From Coriobacteriaceae bacterium (GTDB lineage: Bacteria; Actinomycetota; Coriobacteriia; Coriobacteriales; UMGS124), in the NCBI GenBank assembly GCA_019421015.1, contig JAHZGC010000011.1, forward strand, positions 96,839 through 119,349: a stretch of 22,511 nt of DNA. Direction: 5' to 3'. The notes beneath the pieces are model-generated. The model ran no database searches, was not told the DNA's origin, and worked only from the letters and a program-made list of their open reading frames with translations. The position numbers were made by a program, and so were the translations under genes. Below are positions 14,809 to 22,471 of this stretch, in pieces. The first letter of the stretch is position 1; every line of letters begins with the position of its first letter.

Positions 14809-16380
14809 ATGGAAGTTTTTTATGTAACCGCCGCGATCGTCGCGCTCGTCGTCGGCGCCCTTCTCGGCCTGCTCTTCGCCAACAAGAACGCAAACGGAAA
14901 GCTCACCCAGGCAAAGACTGAGGCGGCCCAACTCGTCGGAGACGCCCAAAAGCAGGCAGAGACCATCAAGAAGGAGGCGGTCCTCGGCGCCAAGGAAGAG
15001 GTCCTTCGCCTCAAGCAGGACGCCGATGCCGAGATCCTCAAGAAGAAGCAGGCAGGCGACGAGGAGCAGCGCCAGCGCAAAAACGAGATGCGCGAGCGCG
15101 AGAACAGGCTTCTTCAGCGTGAGGAGTCCCTCGACCGCCGCAACGAGTCCCTTGACAAGCGCGAGCACCAGCTTTCGAGCGAGGCCGGTCAGATCGAGCG
15201 CCGGCAGCGCGAGGCCGAGGACCTGCTTCGCCGCCACACGGAGGAGCTCGAGCGCATCAGCGGGCTCACCACCGAAGATGCTCACCGCGAGCTGCTTGAC
15301 CGTGTCCGTGGCGACGTGACGCGCCAGTCCGCAACTATCATCCGCGAAAACGAGCAGCGTGTGCGCCTCGAATGCGACCGTGCGGCCCGCTCCATCCTTT
15401 CCACGGCAATCCAGCGCTGCGCATCGGACCACGTGGGCGAGGTCACGCTCACGACGGTGCATATCCCCTCGGACGACCTCAAGGGGCGCATCATCGGCCG
15501 CGAGGGGCGCAACATCCGCACCTTTGAACAGATGACCGGCGTAAACCTGATCATCGACGACACGCCCGAGACCGTCCAGCTCTCGAGCTTCGACCCGGTT
15601 CGTCGCGAGATCGCCCGCGTCACCCTTGAGAACCTGATCGCCGACGGCCGCATCCACCCGGCGCGCATCGAGGAACTTTTTAACAAGGCGACCGACCAGG
15701 TCAACGCCAAGGTGCTCGAAGCCGGTGAGCAGACCTGCTTCGACCTCGAAGTCCACGACCTGCACCCTGAGCTGGTCCGAACCCTGGGATCTTTGCGCTA
15801 CCGCACGTCCTACGGCCAAAACGTGCTCAACCACTCGGTCGAGGTGGCCCAGCTCTGCCAGATCATGGCCGATGAGCTCGGACTCGACCCCGCCCCCTTC
15901 AAGCGTGCGGGCCTGCTCCACGATATCGGCAAGGCCATCGACCACCAGGTCGAAGGCCCCCACGCGGTCATAGGCGCCGACCTAGCCCGACGCTACGGCG
16001 AGTCTCCTGCCATCGTCCACGCCATCGAGTCTCACCACAACGACGTGGACCCGGTGAGCGTGCTCGACATCCTTGTTCAGGCGGCCGACGCTGTCTCGGC
16101 TGCCCGCCCCGGCGCCCGCCGCGAGTCGGCGGAGGCCTACATCAAACGCCTCGAGAAGCTCGAGGAGATCTCGAACTCCCACCGCGGCGTCGAGCGCACC
16201 TATGCTATGCAGGCCGGTCGCGAGATTCGCGTCATGGTCAAACCCGAGGAGATCTCCGACGCCGAGTCGGTGGTCCTCGCCCACGACATCGCCACGGAGA
16301 TCGAAGAGAAGATGGAATACCCCGGCCAGGTTAAGGTCGTGGTCATTCGCGAAAGCCGTGCGACCGATATCGCGAAGTAA
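14809..16380 (+). CDS. rny: Ribonuclease Y
   Basis: This is the membrane-anchored endoribonuclease that starts mRNA decay in many Gram-positive bacteria. The 523-residue protein has one N-terminal transmembrane helix (residues about 5-23) and a long coiled coil rich in Glu, Lys, Gln and Arg (about 30-160). A KH RNA-binding domain (GRIIGREGRN from residue 226) and an HD domain with the metal-binding His371-Asp372 pair (LLHDIGKAID) follow. Length and all domains match full-length RNase Y. GGGAGG lies 6 nt before ATG. It has its own candidate promoter and a strong terminator, so it looks monocistronic. The terminator-bearing leader suggests controlled expression. Confidence 0.97.
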   Translation: MEVFYVTAAIVALVVGALLGLLFANKNANGKLTQAKTEAAQLVGDAQKQAETIKKEAVLGAKEEVLRLKQDADAEILKKKQAGDEEQRQRKNEMRERENRLLQREESLDRRNESLDKREHQLSSEAGQIERRQREAEDLLRRHTEELERISGLTTEDAHRELLDRVRGDVTRQSATIIRENEQRVRLECDRAARSILSTAIQRCASDHVGEVTLTTVHIPSDDLKGRIIGREGRNIRTFEQMTGVNLIIDDTPETVQLSSFDPVRREIARVTLENLIADGRIHPARIEELFNKATDQVNAKVLEAGEQTCFDLEVHDLHPELVRTLGSLRYRTSYGQNVLNHSVEVAQLCQIMADELGLDPAPFKRAGLLHDIGKAIDHQVEGPHAVIGADLARRYGESPAIVHAIESHHNDVDPVSVLDILVQAADAVSAARPGARRESAEAYIKRLEKLEEISNSHRGVERTYAMQAGREIRVMVKPEEISDAESVVLAHDIATEIEEKMEYPGQVKVVVIRESRATDIAK

Positions 16381-16400
16381 CGGTAGGCAATCCCGTTGTG

Positions 16401-16440
16401 ACGCGGCGGCCCCCTCACCTCCGAGGACCGCCGCGTTTTT
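16401..16440 (+). terminator. Strong intrinsic terminator after rny
   Basis: ACGCGGCGG (16401-16409) and CCGCCGCGT (16428-16436) form a perfect 9-bp GC-rich stem with an 18-nt loop, followed by TTTTT. It begins 21 nt after the rny stop and ends 18 nt before the GHKL ATPase ATG, so it separates the two genes or makes the next one read-through dependent. Confidence 0.85.
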
Positions 16441-16458
16441 GATGCAGGGGAGGAAACG

Positions 16459-17529
16459 ATGGGTCGCAACGACGCCGCAGAGCTCCTTGGATTCGTAGAA
16501 AACGTGGTGGGCGAAGGCCCCTTGCGCGTCGAGGAGACCTTGGGCAACGGCTTTGTGCGTCTGCGCGTCTCCGAAGCAGAGCGTCGGCAGGCGAAGCACG
16601 ACATACGAAACATCGAAGACGCCGTCATCGAGCTGCTGCGCAATGCCCGCGACGCAGGCGCCCAGACCGTCTTTTTGGCCACGACGCGGGAGGGCACGTG
16701 CCGCACGGTCACCTGCATCGACGACGGGTGCGGAATACCCGAGCCTATGCTCGATCGCGTCTTTGAGGCGCGCGTCACCTCTAAGCTCGATACCATGGCC
16801 ATGGACCGGTGGGGGGTGCATGGGCGCGGCATGGCCCTGTTCTCGATACGCCACAACGCCCTCGAGTCGCGCATTTGCCGCTCGGAGCCCGGGTTTGGCA
16901 CCGCGCTGCTCACACGGTTCGACTGTGCGCAGATCGCCGAGCGAACGGACCAATCGTCGTGGCCTCGGGTCTCAAAGAACGACGAGGGCCGTCATGTGAC
17001 TTCGCGCGGGCCCCACAACATTTTGCGGACCGCCGTCGACTTCGCGCTCGACTGTCGTCCGCCCGAAGTCTTCTTCGGGTCCCCGAGCGACGTGGTCGCC
17101 ACCATATTCTCCCAAGGGCGAGCGCCGTCGTCACCCTTGTCCGAAAGGCCCCTGCCGATATGGCGGGACGTCGCGTTTGCCACCGACGCACCGAGCCTTG
17201 TTGCGCGGGCGTCAGACGTCGGGCTTGAGATTTCCGAAAGGACGGCATATCGCATCCTCGCTCACGAGATCAAGCCGCTGCCGCCCCTGCGCCTTCAAGC
17301 GCTGAGGATGGCCTCGCCGACGTGTGCCGCTTCAAGGGAGGTGGACCTCGAGCGTGACCGGCGCAGCCTCAGGCTCTCCCAACAAGATCTCGAGGACTTT
17401 TCTCAGAGCATGGAACGGGCCTTTGAGAACCTTTCCGAGCGCTACTACATCGCCTTGGAAGGCAGCCCCAAGGTCCGTGTCTCCCACGACGCCATCACGG
17501 TGACGTTCGAAATACAGAAAATCGACTGA
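16459..17529 (+). CDS. Orphan GHKL-fold ATPase of unknown function
   Basis: This 356-residue soluble protein has an HATPase_c domain in its first 150 residues. The N box is EDAVIELLRNARDAGA (Glu58, Asn62), the G1 box DDGCGIP (Asp89), an F-box-like VFEARVTSK (101-109), the G2 box GVHGRGMALFSI (119-130) and PGFGT (144-148). The F and G2 boxes resemble histidine kinases, while the DAGA and TSK blocks also recall MutL. There is no phospho-acceptor helix, membrane segment or response regulator gene nearby. The C-terminal 200 residues match nothing I know. A good GGGGAGG RBS precedes ATG. It lies between rny and spoVS, and function is open. Confidence 0.85.
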   Translation: MGRNDAAELLGFVENVVGEGPLRVEETLGNGFVRLRVSEAERRQAKHDIRNIEDAVIELLRNARDAGAQTVFLATTREGTCRTVTCIDDGCGIPEPMLDRVFEARVTSKLDTMAMDRWGVHGRGMALFSIRHNALESRICRSEPGFGTALLTRFDCAQIAERTDQSSWPRVSKNDEGRHVTSRGPHNILRTAVDFALDCRPPEVFFGSPSDVVATIFSQGRAPSSPLSERPLPIWRDVAFATDAPSLVARASDVGLEISERTAYRILAHEIKPLPPLRLQALRMASPTCAASREVDLERDRRSLRLSQQDLEDFSQSMERAFENLSERYYIALEGSPKVRVSHDAITVTFEIQKID

Positions 17530-17744
17530 GGCGCCCCTCCAAAACATGGACGGAAGGCCCCGGTTCGACTACCCATGCATACCCTACGTGGTAGATTACC
17601 GCAATTGTGCATAGAAGATATGGTGCTACCTGGGCGAATACTTCCCCTTCGCTCATACAGTAAGGTACAATTCTTAGGCTTTTGCAGGCGTACGGCCCCC
17701 TTTGGTTCGGCCGGTTCACGCAAGGACCTCGACACGGAGCTCTG
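17530..17744. other. 215-nt gap before spoVS
   Basis: No gene is supported here. It is more AT-rich than the coding sequence. A weak -10-like TACAAT is at 17666-17671, and CTAC-GTG-GTAG forms a small inverted repeat at 17584-17594. I see no terminator with a T tract and no known riboswitch. Confidence 0.5.
17666..17671 (+). promoter_or_regulatory. Weak -10-like box upstream of spoVS
   Basis: TACAAT matches five of six -10 bases and sits about 74 nt before the spoVS ATG. No matching -35 box is seen 16-18 nt upstream, so this is a tentative promoter for the spoVS-miaB-miaA operon. Confidence 0.3.
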
Positions 17745-18062
17745 ATGGACTACCTAAAGGTATCGAGCAAGTCTTCCCCCGCAAGCGTCGCGGGCGCCAT
17801 TGCCGGGCTTGTCAAAGACGGCAAGCCGGTCGAGATTCAGTCCGTTGGAGCCGGCGCGGTGAACCAGGCCGTCAAGGCCATAGCCATAGCCCGCGGCTTT
17901 CTCATTCCCTCAGGACTCGACGTCACCTGCGTCCCCACATTCCAAGACATCGAGATCAGCGGAGAAAGCAGGACCGCAATCCGCCTCTCCGTCCGCGCCC
18001 ATACCCTCGATGCTTCGGCCATCGACCAGACCGTCTGTTTAGGAGTGGCTGATGCATCTTAG
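17745..18062 (+). CDS. spoVS: Stage V sporulation protein S family
   Basis: This small protein (105 residues) is closely similar to Bacillus SpoVS, with the Alba-like fold: KVSSKSSPASVAGAIAG, SVGAGAVNQAVKAIAIARGF, PSGLDVTCVPTF and EISGESRTAIRLSV. Bacillus SpoVS is 86 residues; this one has about 19 extra C-terminal residues (from HTLDASAIDQ). SpoVS is a putative nucleic-acid binding protein, and homologues occur in bacteria that do not sporulate. ATG 17745 has ACGGAG 6-7 nt upstream; an in-frame TTG at 17682 would add an unrelated tail. The last 11 nt overlap the miaB start. The rny-spoVS-miaB neighbourhood is as in Firmicutes. Confidence 0.93.
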   Translation: MDYLKVSSKSSPASVAGAIAGLVKDGKPVEIQSVGAGAVNQAVKAIAIARGFLIPSGLDVTCVPTFQDIEISGESRTAIRLSVRAHTLDASAIDQTVCLGVADAS

Positions 18063-19449
18063 CCAAACATTCGAGGATACGACGCCAGCGAACTCCCTGC
18101 ACCCCCTCACAGGCACGACCTATCTGGTAAAGGTGTTCGGATGCCAGATGAATTTTCATGACGGCGAGCGTGTGCGTGGCATGCTCGAATCGGCCGGTTC
18201 AACGCCTGTTGAAACCATTGAGGAGGCCGACATTGTCGTCTACCTCACCTGCTGCGTCCGTGAGGCCGCTGACACCAGGCTCTATGGCCAGGTAGCCTCC
18301 ATGCGCAACGTCGCACCGCGCCCAGGCAGCGGGCGCCGTATCGTTGCCGTCGGCGGCTGCGTCGGCCAACGTGACGCCGAGAAGGTCTTTGACCTGGTCG
18401 ACAACGTCGACATCGTTTTTGGCACCCATACTCTCTACCGTCTTCCCGGCCTCATCGACGCGGTTCGTGCCGGGGAGCAGCGCCTCGTCGCCCTTAGCGA
18501 GACCGATGCGGAGGGTTGCTCCTCAACGGATCTGCCGACCAAGCGCGACGACGCCTTCCACGCCTGGGTACCCATAACCTACGGCTGCAACAACTTCTGC
18601 ACCTACTGCATCGTGCCCTACGTCCGCGGCCGAGAACGCAGCCGCGTGCTCGAGAACGTGCTGGAAGAGGTTGACACCTTGGTCCGGGACGGCGTCAAGG
18701 AAATCACCCTGTTGGGCCAGAACGTGAACTCCTATGGACGCGACCTCTATGGGGAACCTCGTTTTGCAGAGCTGCTGAGAGCGGTGGGGGGCTCGGGCAT
18801 CGAGCGTCTGCGCTTCGCCACCAGCCATCCCAAAGACCTCAGCGACGCGACGATAGCCGCCATGGCTGAGACGCCCGCCGTCATGCCCGCACTGCACCTT
18901 CCCGCCCAGTCCGGCTCGTCGCGCATCCTCAAACGCATGAACCGCACCTACGACCGCGACCAGTATCTTGGGCTTGTGGAGCGAATCCGCATGCAGATTC
19001 CCGACATTGCCCTATCGACCGACCTCATCGTCGGGTTTCCCGGCGAGACCGAGGAGGACTTTGCCCAGACCCTCTCGCTGGTCGAAACCGTCGGGTATGC
19101 ACAGACCTTCACCTTTATCTATTCCAAGCGGGCCGGTACCCCTGCGGCGGAGATGCCCGACGACACCCCTCACGAAGTCGTTCAGGAGCGTTTCGAGCGG
19201 TTGGTCGAGGTTGTCCAGCGGTGCGCCTACGACGCAAACCAGATAGACCTGGGCACGACCGTTCCCGTTTTGTTCGAGGGCCTTTCTAAACGCGACGATA
19301 CCATGCTTTCGGGGAGAAGCCCAAAGAACCAGACGGTGCACGTGCCCCTGCCCACGGGTATTGCCCCCCAAGACCTGATCGGCCAGATCCACGGGGTCCA
19401 TATCGACGAGGCCCGTACGTGGTACCTAAGGGGAACCCTTGTCTCCTAG
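18052..19449 (+). CDS. miaB: tRNA-2-methylthio-N6-dimethylallyladenosine synthase
   Basis: This radical SAM methylthiotransferase adds the 2-methylthio group to i6A37 of tRNAs reading UNN codons. The 465-residue protein has three N-terminal cluster cysteines: Cys31 (VFGCQMN), Cys67 (LTCCVRE, where most orthologues have an NTC motif) and GGCVGQRD. The radical SAM cluster is Cys179, Cys183, Cys186 (YGCNNFCTYC). A C-terminal TRAM domain follows. TAGGAG lies 6 nt before ATG inside spoVS, with an 11-nt overlap. Its partner miaA directly follows with another 11-nt overlap, so both steps of the modification are translated together. Confidence 0.96.
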   Translation: MHLSQTFEDTTPANSLHPLTGTTYLVKVFGCQMNFHDGERVRGMLESAGSTPVETIEEADIVVYLTCCVREAADTRLYGQVASMRNVAPRPGSGRRIVAVGGCVGQRDAEKVFDLVDNVDIVFGTHTLYRLPGLIDAVRAGEQRLVALSETDAEGCSSTDLPTKRDDAFHAWVPITYGCNNFCTYCIVPYVRGRERSRVLENVLEEVDTLVRDGVKEITLLGQNVNSYGRDLYGEPRFAELLRAVGGSGIERLRFATSHPKDLSDATIAAMAETPAVMPALHLPAQSGSSRILKRMNRTYDRDQYLGLVERIRMQIPDIALSTDLIVGFPGETEEDFAQTLSLVETVGYAQTFTFIYSKRAGTPAAEMPDDTPHEVVQERFERLVEVVQRCAYDANQIDLGTTVPVLFEGLSKRDDTMLSGRSPKNQTVHVPLPTGIAPQDLIGQIHGVHIDEARTWYLRGTLVS

Positions 19450-20392
19450 CGGTTTTGCAGGCATCGACTTGCCCGAGGTGATAGCCGTCGTGGGACCCAC
19501 CGCCTCGGGCAAGTCGGCCGTAGCCGACGAGCTTGCATGGCGGTTGGATTCTGCGGTCGTTTCCGCCGACGCTATGCAGGTGTATCGAGGCATGGACATC
19601 GGCACCGCCAAGACCCCCCCAGAGCAGCGCCGCGTACCGTTGCTCTGCGTTGACCTCGTGGACCCCGGGGAGGCCTATTCGGTAGCGCGCTTTACCCAGG
19701 CGGCCCATGAGGCCATCGATGGCCAACGCGCCCAAGACCGTATACCGGTCGTGTGCGGGGGTACGGGGCTCTATGTCAGGGCGGCGCTAGAAGATATGGA
19801 TTTCCCCGCTGGGGAGCAGGTCCAAAACCCTGTACGCGATTGCTACGAACGCCTTGCCGCTGAACTTGGCAACCAGGCGTTCCACAGGTTGCTCGAAGAC
19901 CGCGACCCAGAAAGCGCCGCGCTCATCCACCCAAACAATGTCAGGCGCGTGGTGCGCGCCTTCGAGCTCCTTGAACAGGGTACCACCTATGCCCGGGAGC
20001 ACGCGACGCTGCATCTTCGTGTCAACCGCTGTCCAACCCTGGTGGTCGGGCTTGAGTTGCCGCGCGAGCTTCTGTATGAACGCATCAACAGCCGAGTCGA
20101 CGAGATGATTCGGCTCGGGCTACAAGACGAGGTCCAGTCCCTTGTCGACAACGGCCTTGGCAACACGCTGACGGCACGCCAGGCCATAGGCTACAAAGAG
20201 CTGCTGGCCTGTCTCGACGGCAGGTGTTCCCTCGACGACGCTATGGCCTCCATAAAGCAGGCGACGCGACGCTATGCCAAGCGCCAGATGACCTGGTTCA
20301 AAGCCGACCCTCGCGTTCATTGGCTGAACGCCCAGGACAAAACCCCCGAGGCACTGGCCGATGAGGTTGAAGCACTGATGAAAAACGGGTAA
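19439..20392 (+). CDS. miaA: tRNA dimethylallyltransferase
   Basis: This enzyme transfers a dimethylallyl group from DMAPP (made by the MEP pathway, cf. ispH in this window) to A37 of tRNA, giving i6A, the substrate of MiaB. The 317-residue protein has the P-loop GPTASGKS (residues 19-26), DAMQVYRGMDIGTAKT, GGTGLYVRA and the late RRYAKRQMTWF block. The start is TTG 19439, with AAGGGG 6 nt upstream, overlapping the miaB stop by 11 nt. No ATG or better start lies near the P-loop. Confidence 0.95.
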   Translation: MSPSGFAGIDLPEVIAVVGPTASGKSAVADELAWRLDSAVVSADAMQVYRGMDIGTAKTPPEQRRVPLLCVDLVDPGEAYSVARFTQAAHEAIDGQRAQDRIPVVCGGTGLYVRAALEDMDFPAGEQVQNPVRDCYERLAAELGNQAFHRLLEDRDPESAALIHPNNVRRVVRAFELLEQGTTYAREHATLHLRVNRCPTLVVGLELPRELLYERINSRVDEMIRLGLQDEVQSLVDNGLGNTLTARQAIGYKELLACLDGRCSLDDAMASIKQATRRYAKRQMTWFKADPRVHWLNAQDKTPEALADEVEALMKNG

Positions 20393-20453
20393 AACACGCA
20401 GGGAAAGCCATACCGGAACCACGACACCCCTACAACGAATCGGAGTGGTTTGC

Positions 20454-21764
20454 TTGCCAGCGGAACGACCAATTTCGACCTATGTACCCCCTGAGACCTG
20501 CATCTTGGTCGGTATAGACACAGGGGCAGGAGATTGGACCGTCGACTCGTCCCTCGACGAGCTCGGTCGCCTTGCGGAAACGGCCGGAGCGGTTCCCGTA
20601 GGCAGGCTCACCCAACGGCTCGACCACCCTATTCCCAAGACGTTTTTGGGGAGCGGCAAGGTTCAGGAACTCAAAGAGCTTGCTGAGTCTCTTGATGCCG
20701 ACGTAATCGTGTTCGACAACGAGCTGAGTCCGTCCCAGCAGGCGAATCTCGAACGTCTTCTTGGGATGAAGTTCAAGATCATCGACCGGACGGCGCTTAT
20801 CCTGGACATCTTTGGCATGCACGCAAAGACCCACGAAGGAAAGCTGCAAGTCCAGATGGCCCAGCTCCAATACCTTTACCCCCGCCTGAGGGGCATGTGG
20901 GCGCACCTTGCCAAAGACAAGACCCGCGGCGGAATCGGTTCTCGCTTCGGCCAAGGCGAAAGCCAGCTCGAGGTCGACCGGCGCCTCATCCGTAACCGCA
21001 CCGCCGTCTTACGCCGCGAACTCAAAAACATAGCCGAGAACCGCACCGTACAGCGCAAGGAGCGCTATCAGTCGCTTACCTTCAAGGTGGCGTTGGCCGG
21101 TTATACGAACGCTGGCAAGTCAACGTTGCTCAATCGTCTGACCGGGGCCGACGTCTACGTGCAGGACCAGCTGTTCGCAACGCTCGACCCTACGACGCGC
21201 ATGCTCACACTGCCGGGCGGTCGCAAGGTCACCATTACCGACACCGTCGGCTTTGTACAGAAGCTGCCGACCACGCTCGTGGAGTCCTTCAAGTCAACGC
21301 TTGCCGAGGTGGTCGGGGCAGACCTTATTCTCCAGGTCGTAGACGCCACTGACGACCACCGCGAGCAGGAGATGAAGGCAGTCGACGAGGTGCTCGGGCA
21401 AATCGGGGCAAGCTCCGTCCCTTCGATCGTCGTCTTTAACAAATGCGACCAGCTCGACGAAGAGGGGAGGGGGGCGCTTCGAAAGAGGTACCCCCACTCC
21501 ATTTGCGTCTCCGCTCTCGATGGCAGCGGCATCGAGGACCTTGTAACCGACATCGCCCAGGCGGCGCGGGCCCAAGACGCCTCCATGCAAATCCTGCTGC
21601 CCTACAACCAGGGGATGCTTGCCAAAGATTGCCACGAGAACGGACACGTCGTGAGCGAGGAGTTTCTCCCCGAAGGAACCGCCATGACCGTCCTCGTGCC
21701 ACCGGCTCTCAAGCACAGGCTCGAACCGTTCGCCGTAAGCGACGACAAGAGCGGACTGAGCTAA
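20454..21764 (+). CDS. hflX: Ribosome-associated GTPase HflX
   Basis: HflX binds 50S subunits and splits stalled ribosomes under stress. The 436-residue protein has an N-terminal HflX domain (LGSGKVQELKELAESLDAD, VFDNELSPSQQANLE, a glycine-rich RGGIGSRFGQGESQLEVDRR loop) and a G domain. The G domain has GYTNAGKST (residues 216-224), DTVGFV and NKCD. I chose TTG 20454 because CGGAG lies 8 nt upstream; GTG 20445 has no RBS. It follows miaA by 61 nt. The 3' end overlaps the convergent lexA stop by 4 nt, so there is no room for a terminator between them. Confidence 0.95.
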   Translation: MPAERPISTYVPPETCILVGIDTGAGDWTVDSSLDELGRLAETAGAVPVGRLTQRLDHPIPKTFLGSGKVQELKELAESLDADVIVFDNELSPSQQANLERLLGMKFKIIDRTALILDIFGMHAKTHEGKLQVQMAQLQYLYPRLRGMWAHLAKDKTRGGIGSRFGQGESQLEVDRRLIRNRTAVLRRELKNIAENRTVQRKERYQSLTFKVALAGYTNAGKSTLLNRLTGADVYVQDQLFATLDPTTRMLTLPGGRKVTITDTVGFVQKLPTTLVESFKSTLAEVVGADLILQVVDATDDHREQEMKAVDEVLGQIGASSVPSIVVFNKCDQLDEEGRGALRKRYPHSICVSALDGSGIEDLVTDIAQAARAQDASMQILLPYNQGMLAKDCHENGHVVSEEFLPEGTAMTVLVPPALKHRLEPFAVSDDKSGLS

Positions 21765-22387
21765 AAAGACCTGATCAACGCGATGACACGCCCGAGAATC
21801 CTAGGGGCCTTTGCATAGATCGGAGCCATGGTGGGGTTCTCGGGCTGGAGACGCACCCGGTCCTGCTCGCGGTAGAACGTCTTGACCGTAGCCTCGTCGT
21901 CGATCAGGGCAACGACGATCTGTCCGTTGACGGCGTCGCTCTGCTCTTTGACCACCACGAAGTCGCCGCTGAAGATGCCGGCTTGAATCATAGACTCTCC
22001 CTGGACGCGCAACACAAATGAAGCGGCATCCCCCACGATGGATTCGGGAAGGGGAATCATGGCTTCGATGTTCTGCTCAGCGAGAATCGGGGTTCCCGCC
22101 GCGACTCGCCCTAAGAGCGGAAGGTTTACAATCTGGCTCGTCACCCCCACGTTGGAGGAACTGCGGTCCTTTCCGATAATCTCAAGGGCCCGCGGCTTCG
22201 AAAGGTCCCTACGGATATAGCCCTTGTCCTCCAACACCTTGAGGTGTGTGTGCACCGTAGAAGGGCTGCTCAACCCAACTGCATCGGAAATTTCCCGAAC
22301 ACTCGGCGGATAACCCTTAGCCGCAACCTCGTCGCATATGAACTCGTAGATCTGGGCCTGCCGCTTGGTAAGCTTGGGACGATCCAT
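21761..22387 (-). CDS. lexA: SOS repressor LexA
   Basis: LexA represses DNA-damage genes and cleaves itself when RecA is activated. The 208-residue protein has an N-terminal winged helix-turn-helix (residues about 10-65, with VREISDAVGLSSPSTVHTHL) and a C-terminal S24 peptidase domain. The self-cleavage site is Ala97-Gly98 (RVAAGTPI), and the catalytic pair is Ser132 (GESMI) and Lys169 (ATVKTF). ATG 22387-22385 has GGGAGG 7 nt upstream. A frame open to 22474 would start inside the SOS box and is unlikely. An SOS box about 80 nt upstream implies autorepression. It converges on hflX. Confidence 0.97.
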   Translation of the reverse strand: MDRPKLTKRQAQIYEFICDEVAAKGYPPSVREISDAVGLSSPSTVHTHLKVLEDKGYIRRDLSKPRALEIIGKDRSSSNVGVTSQIVNLPLLGRVAAGTPILAEQNIEAMIPLPESIVGDAASFVLRVQGESMIQAGIFSGDFVVVKEQSDAVNGQIVVALIDDEATVKTFYREQDRVRLQPENPTMAPIYAKAPRILGRVIALIRSF

Positions 22388-22415
22388 ATACATACCTCCC
22401 TTTTTCGTTATGGCC

Positions 22416-22421
22416 AGTATA
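22416..22421 (-). promoter_or_regulatory. -10-like box of lexA
   Basis: On the minus strand TATACT lies about 29 nt before the lexA ATG, five of six bases matching the -10 consensus. A convincing -35 is not seen at 17 nt, so another start site nearer the SOS box is possible. Confidence 0.35.
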
Positions 22422-22440
22422 CTGTCATCTTCTTCGAAAG

Positions 22441-22454
22441 CATACAGGCGTTCG
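22441..22454 (-). promoter_or_regulatory. Imperfect second SOS-like box
   Basis: On the minus strand CGAACGCCTGTATG matches the CGAAC half and part of the GTTYG half of the Gram-positive SOS box. Two mismatches fall in the second half. It lies between the perfect box and the lexA start and may bind a second LexA dimer. Confidence 0.35.
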
Positions 22455-22457
22455 TTA

Positions 22458-22471
22458 TTCCTCATGAGGAA
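22458..22471. repeat. Perfect 14-nt palindrome beside the SOS box
   Basis: TTCCTCATGAGGAA is its own reverse complement and overlaps the SOS box by three bases. It could be an operator for a second dimeric regulator, or a chance AT/GC-balanced palindrome. Confidence 0.4.

Noticed and set aside
14652..14921. Possible leader peptide or small gene before rny
   Set aside because: There is no RBS, it runs through the terminator hairpin and into rny in another frame, and its composition is not protein-like.
17559..17575. tRNA T-loop-like GGTTCGACT
   Set aside because: The flanking arms do not pair, and no acceptor, D or anticodon arm is present nearby.
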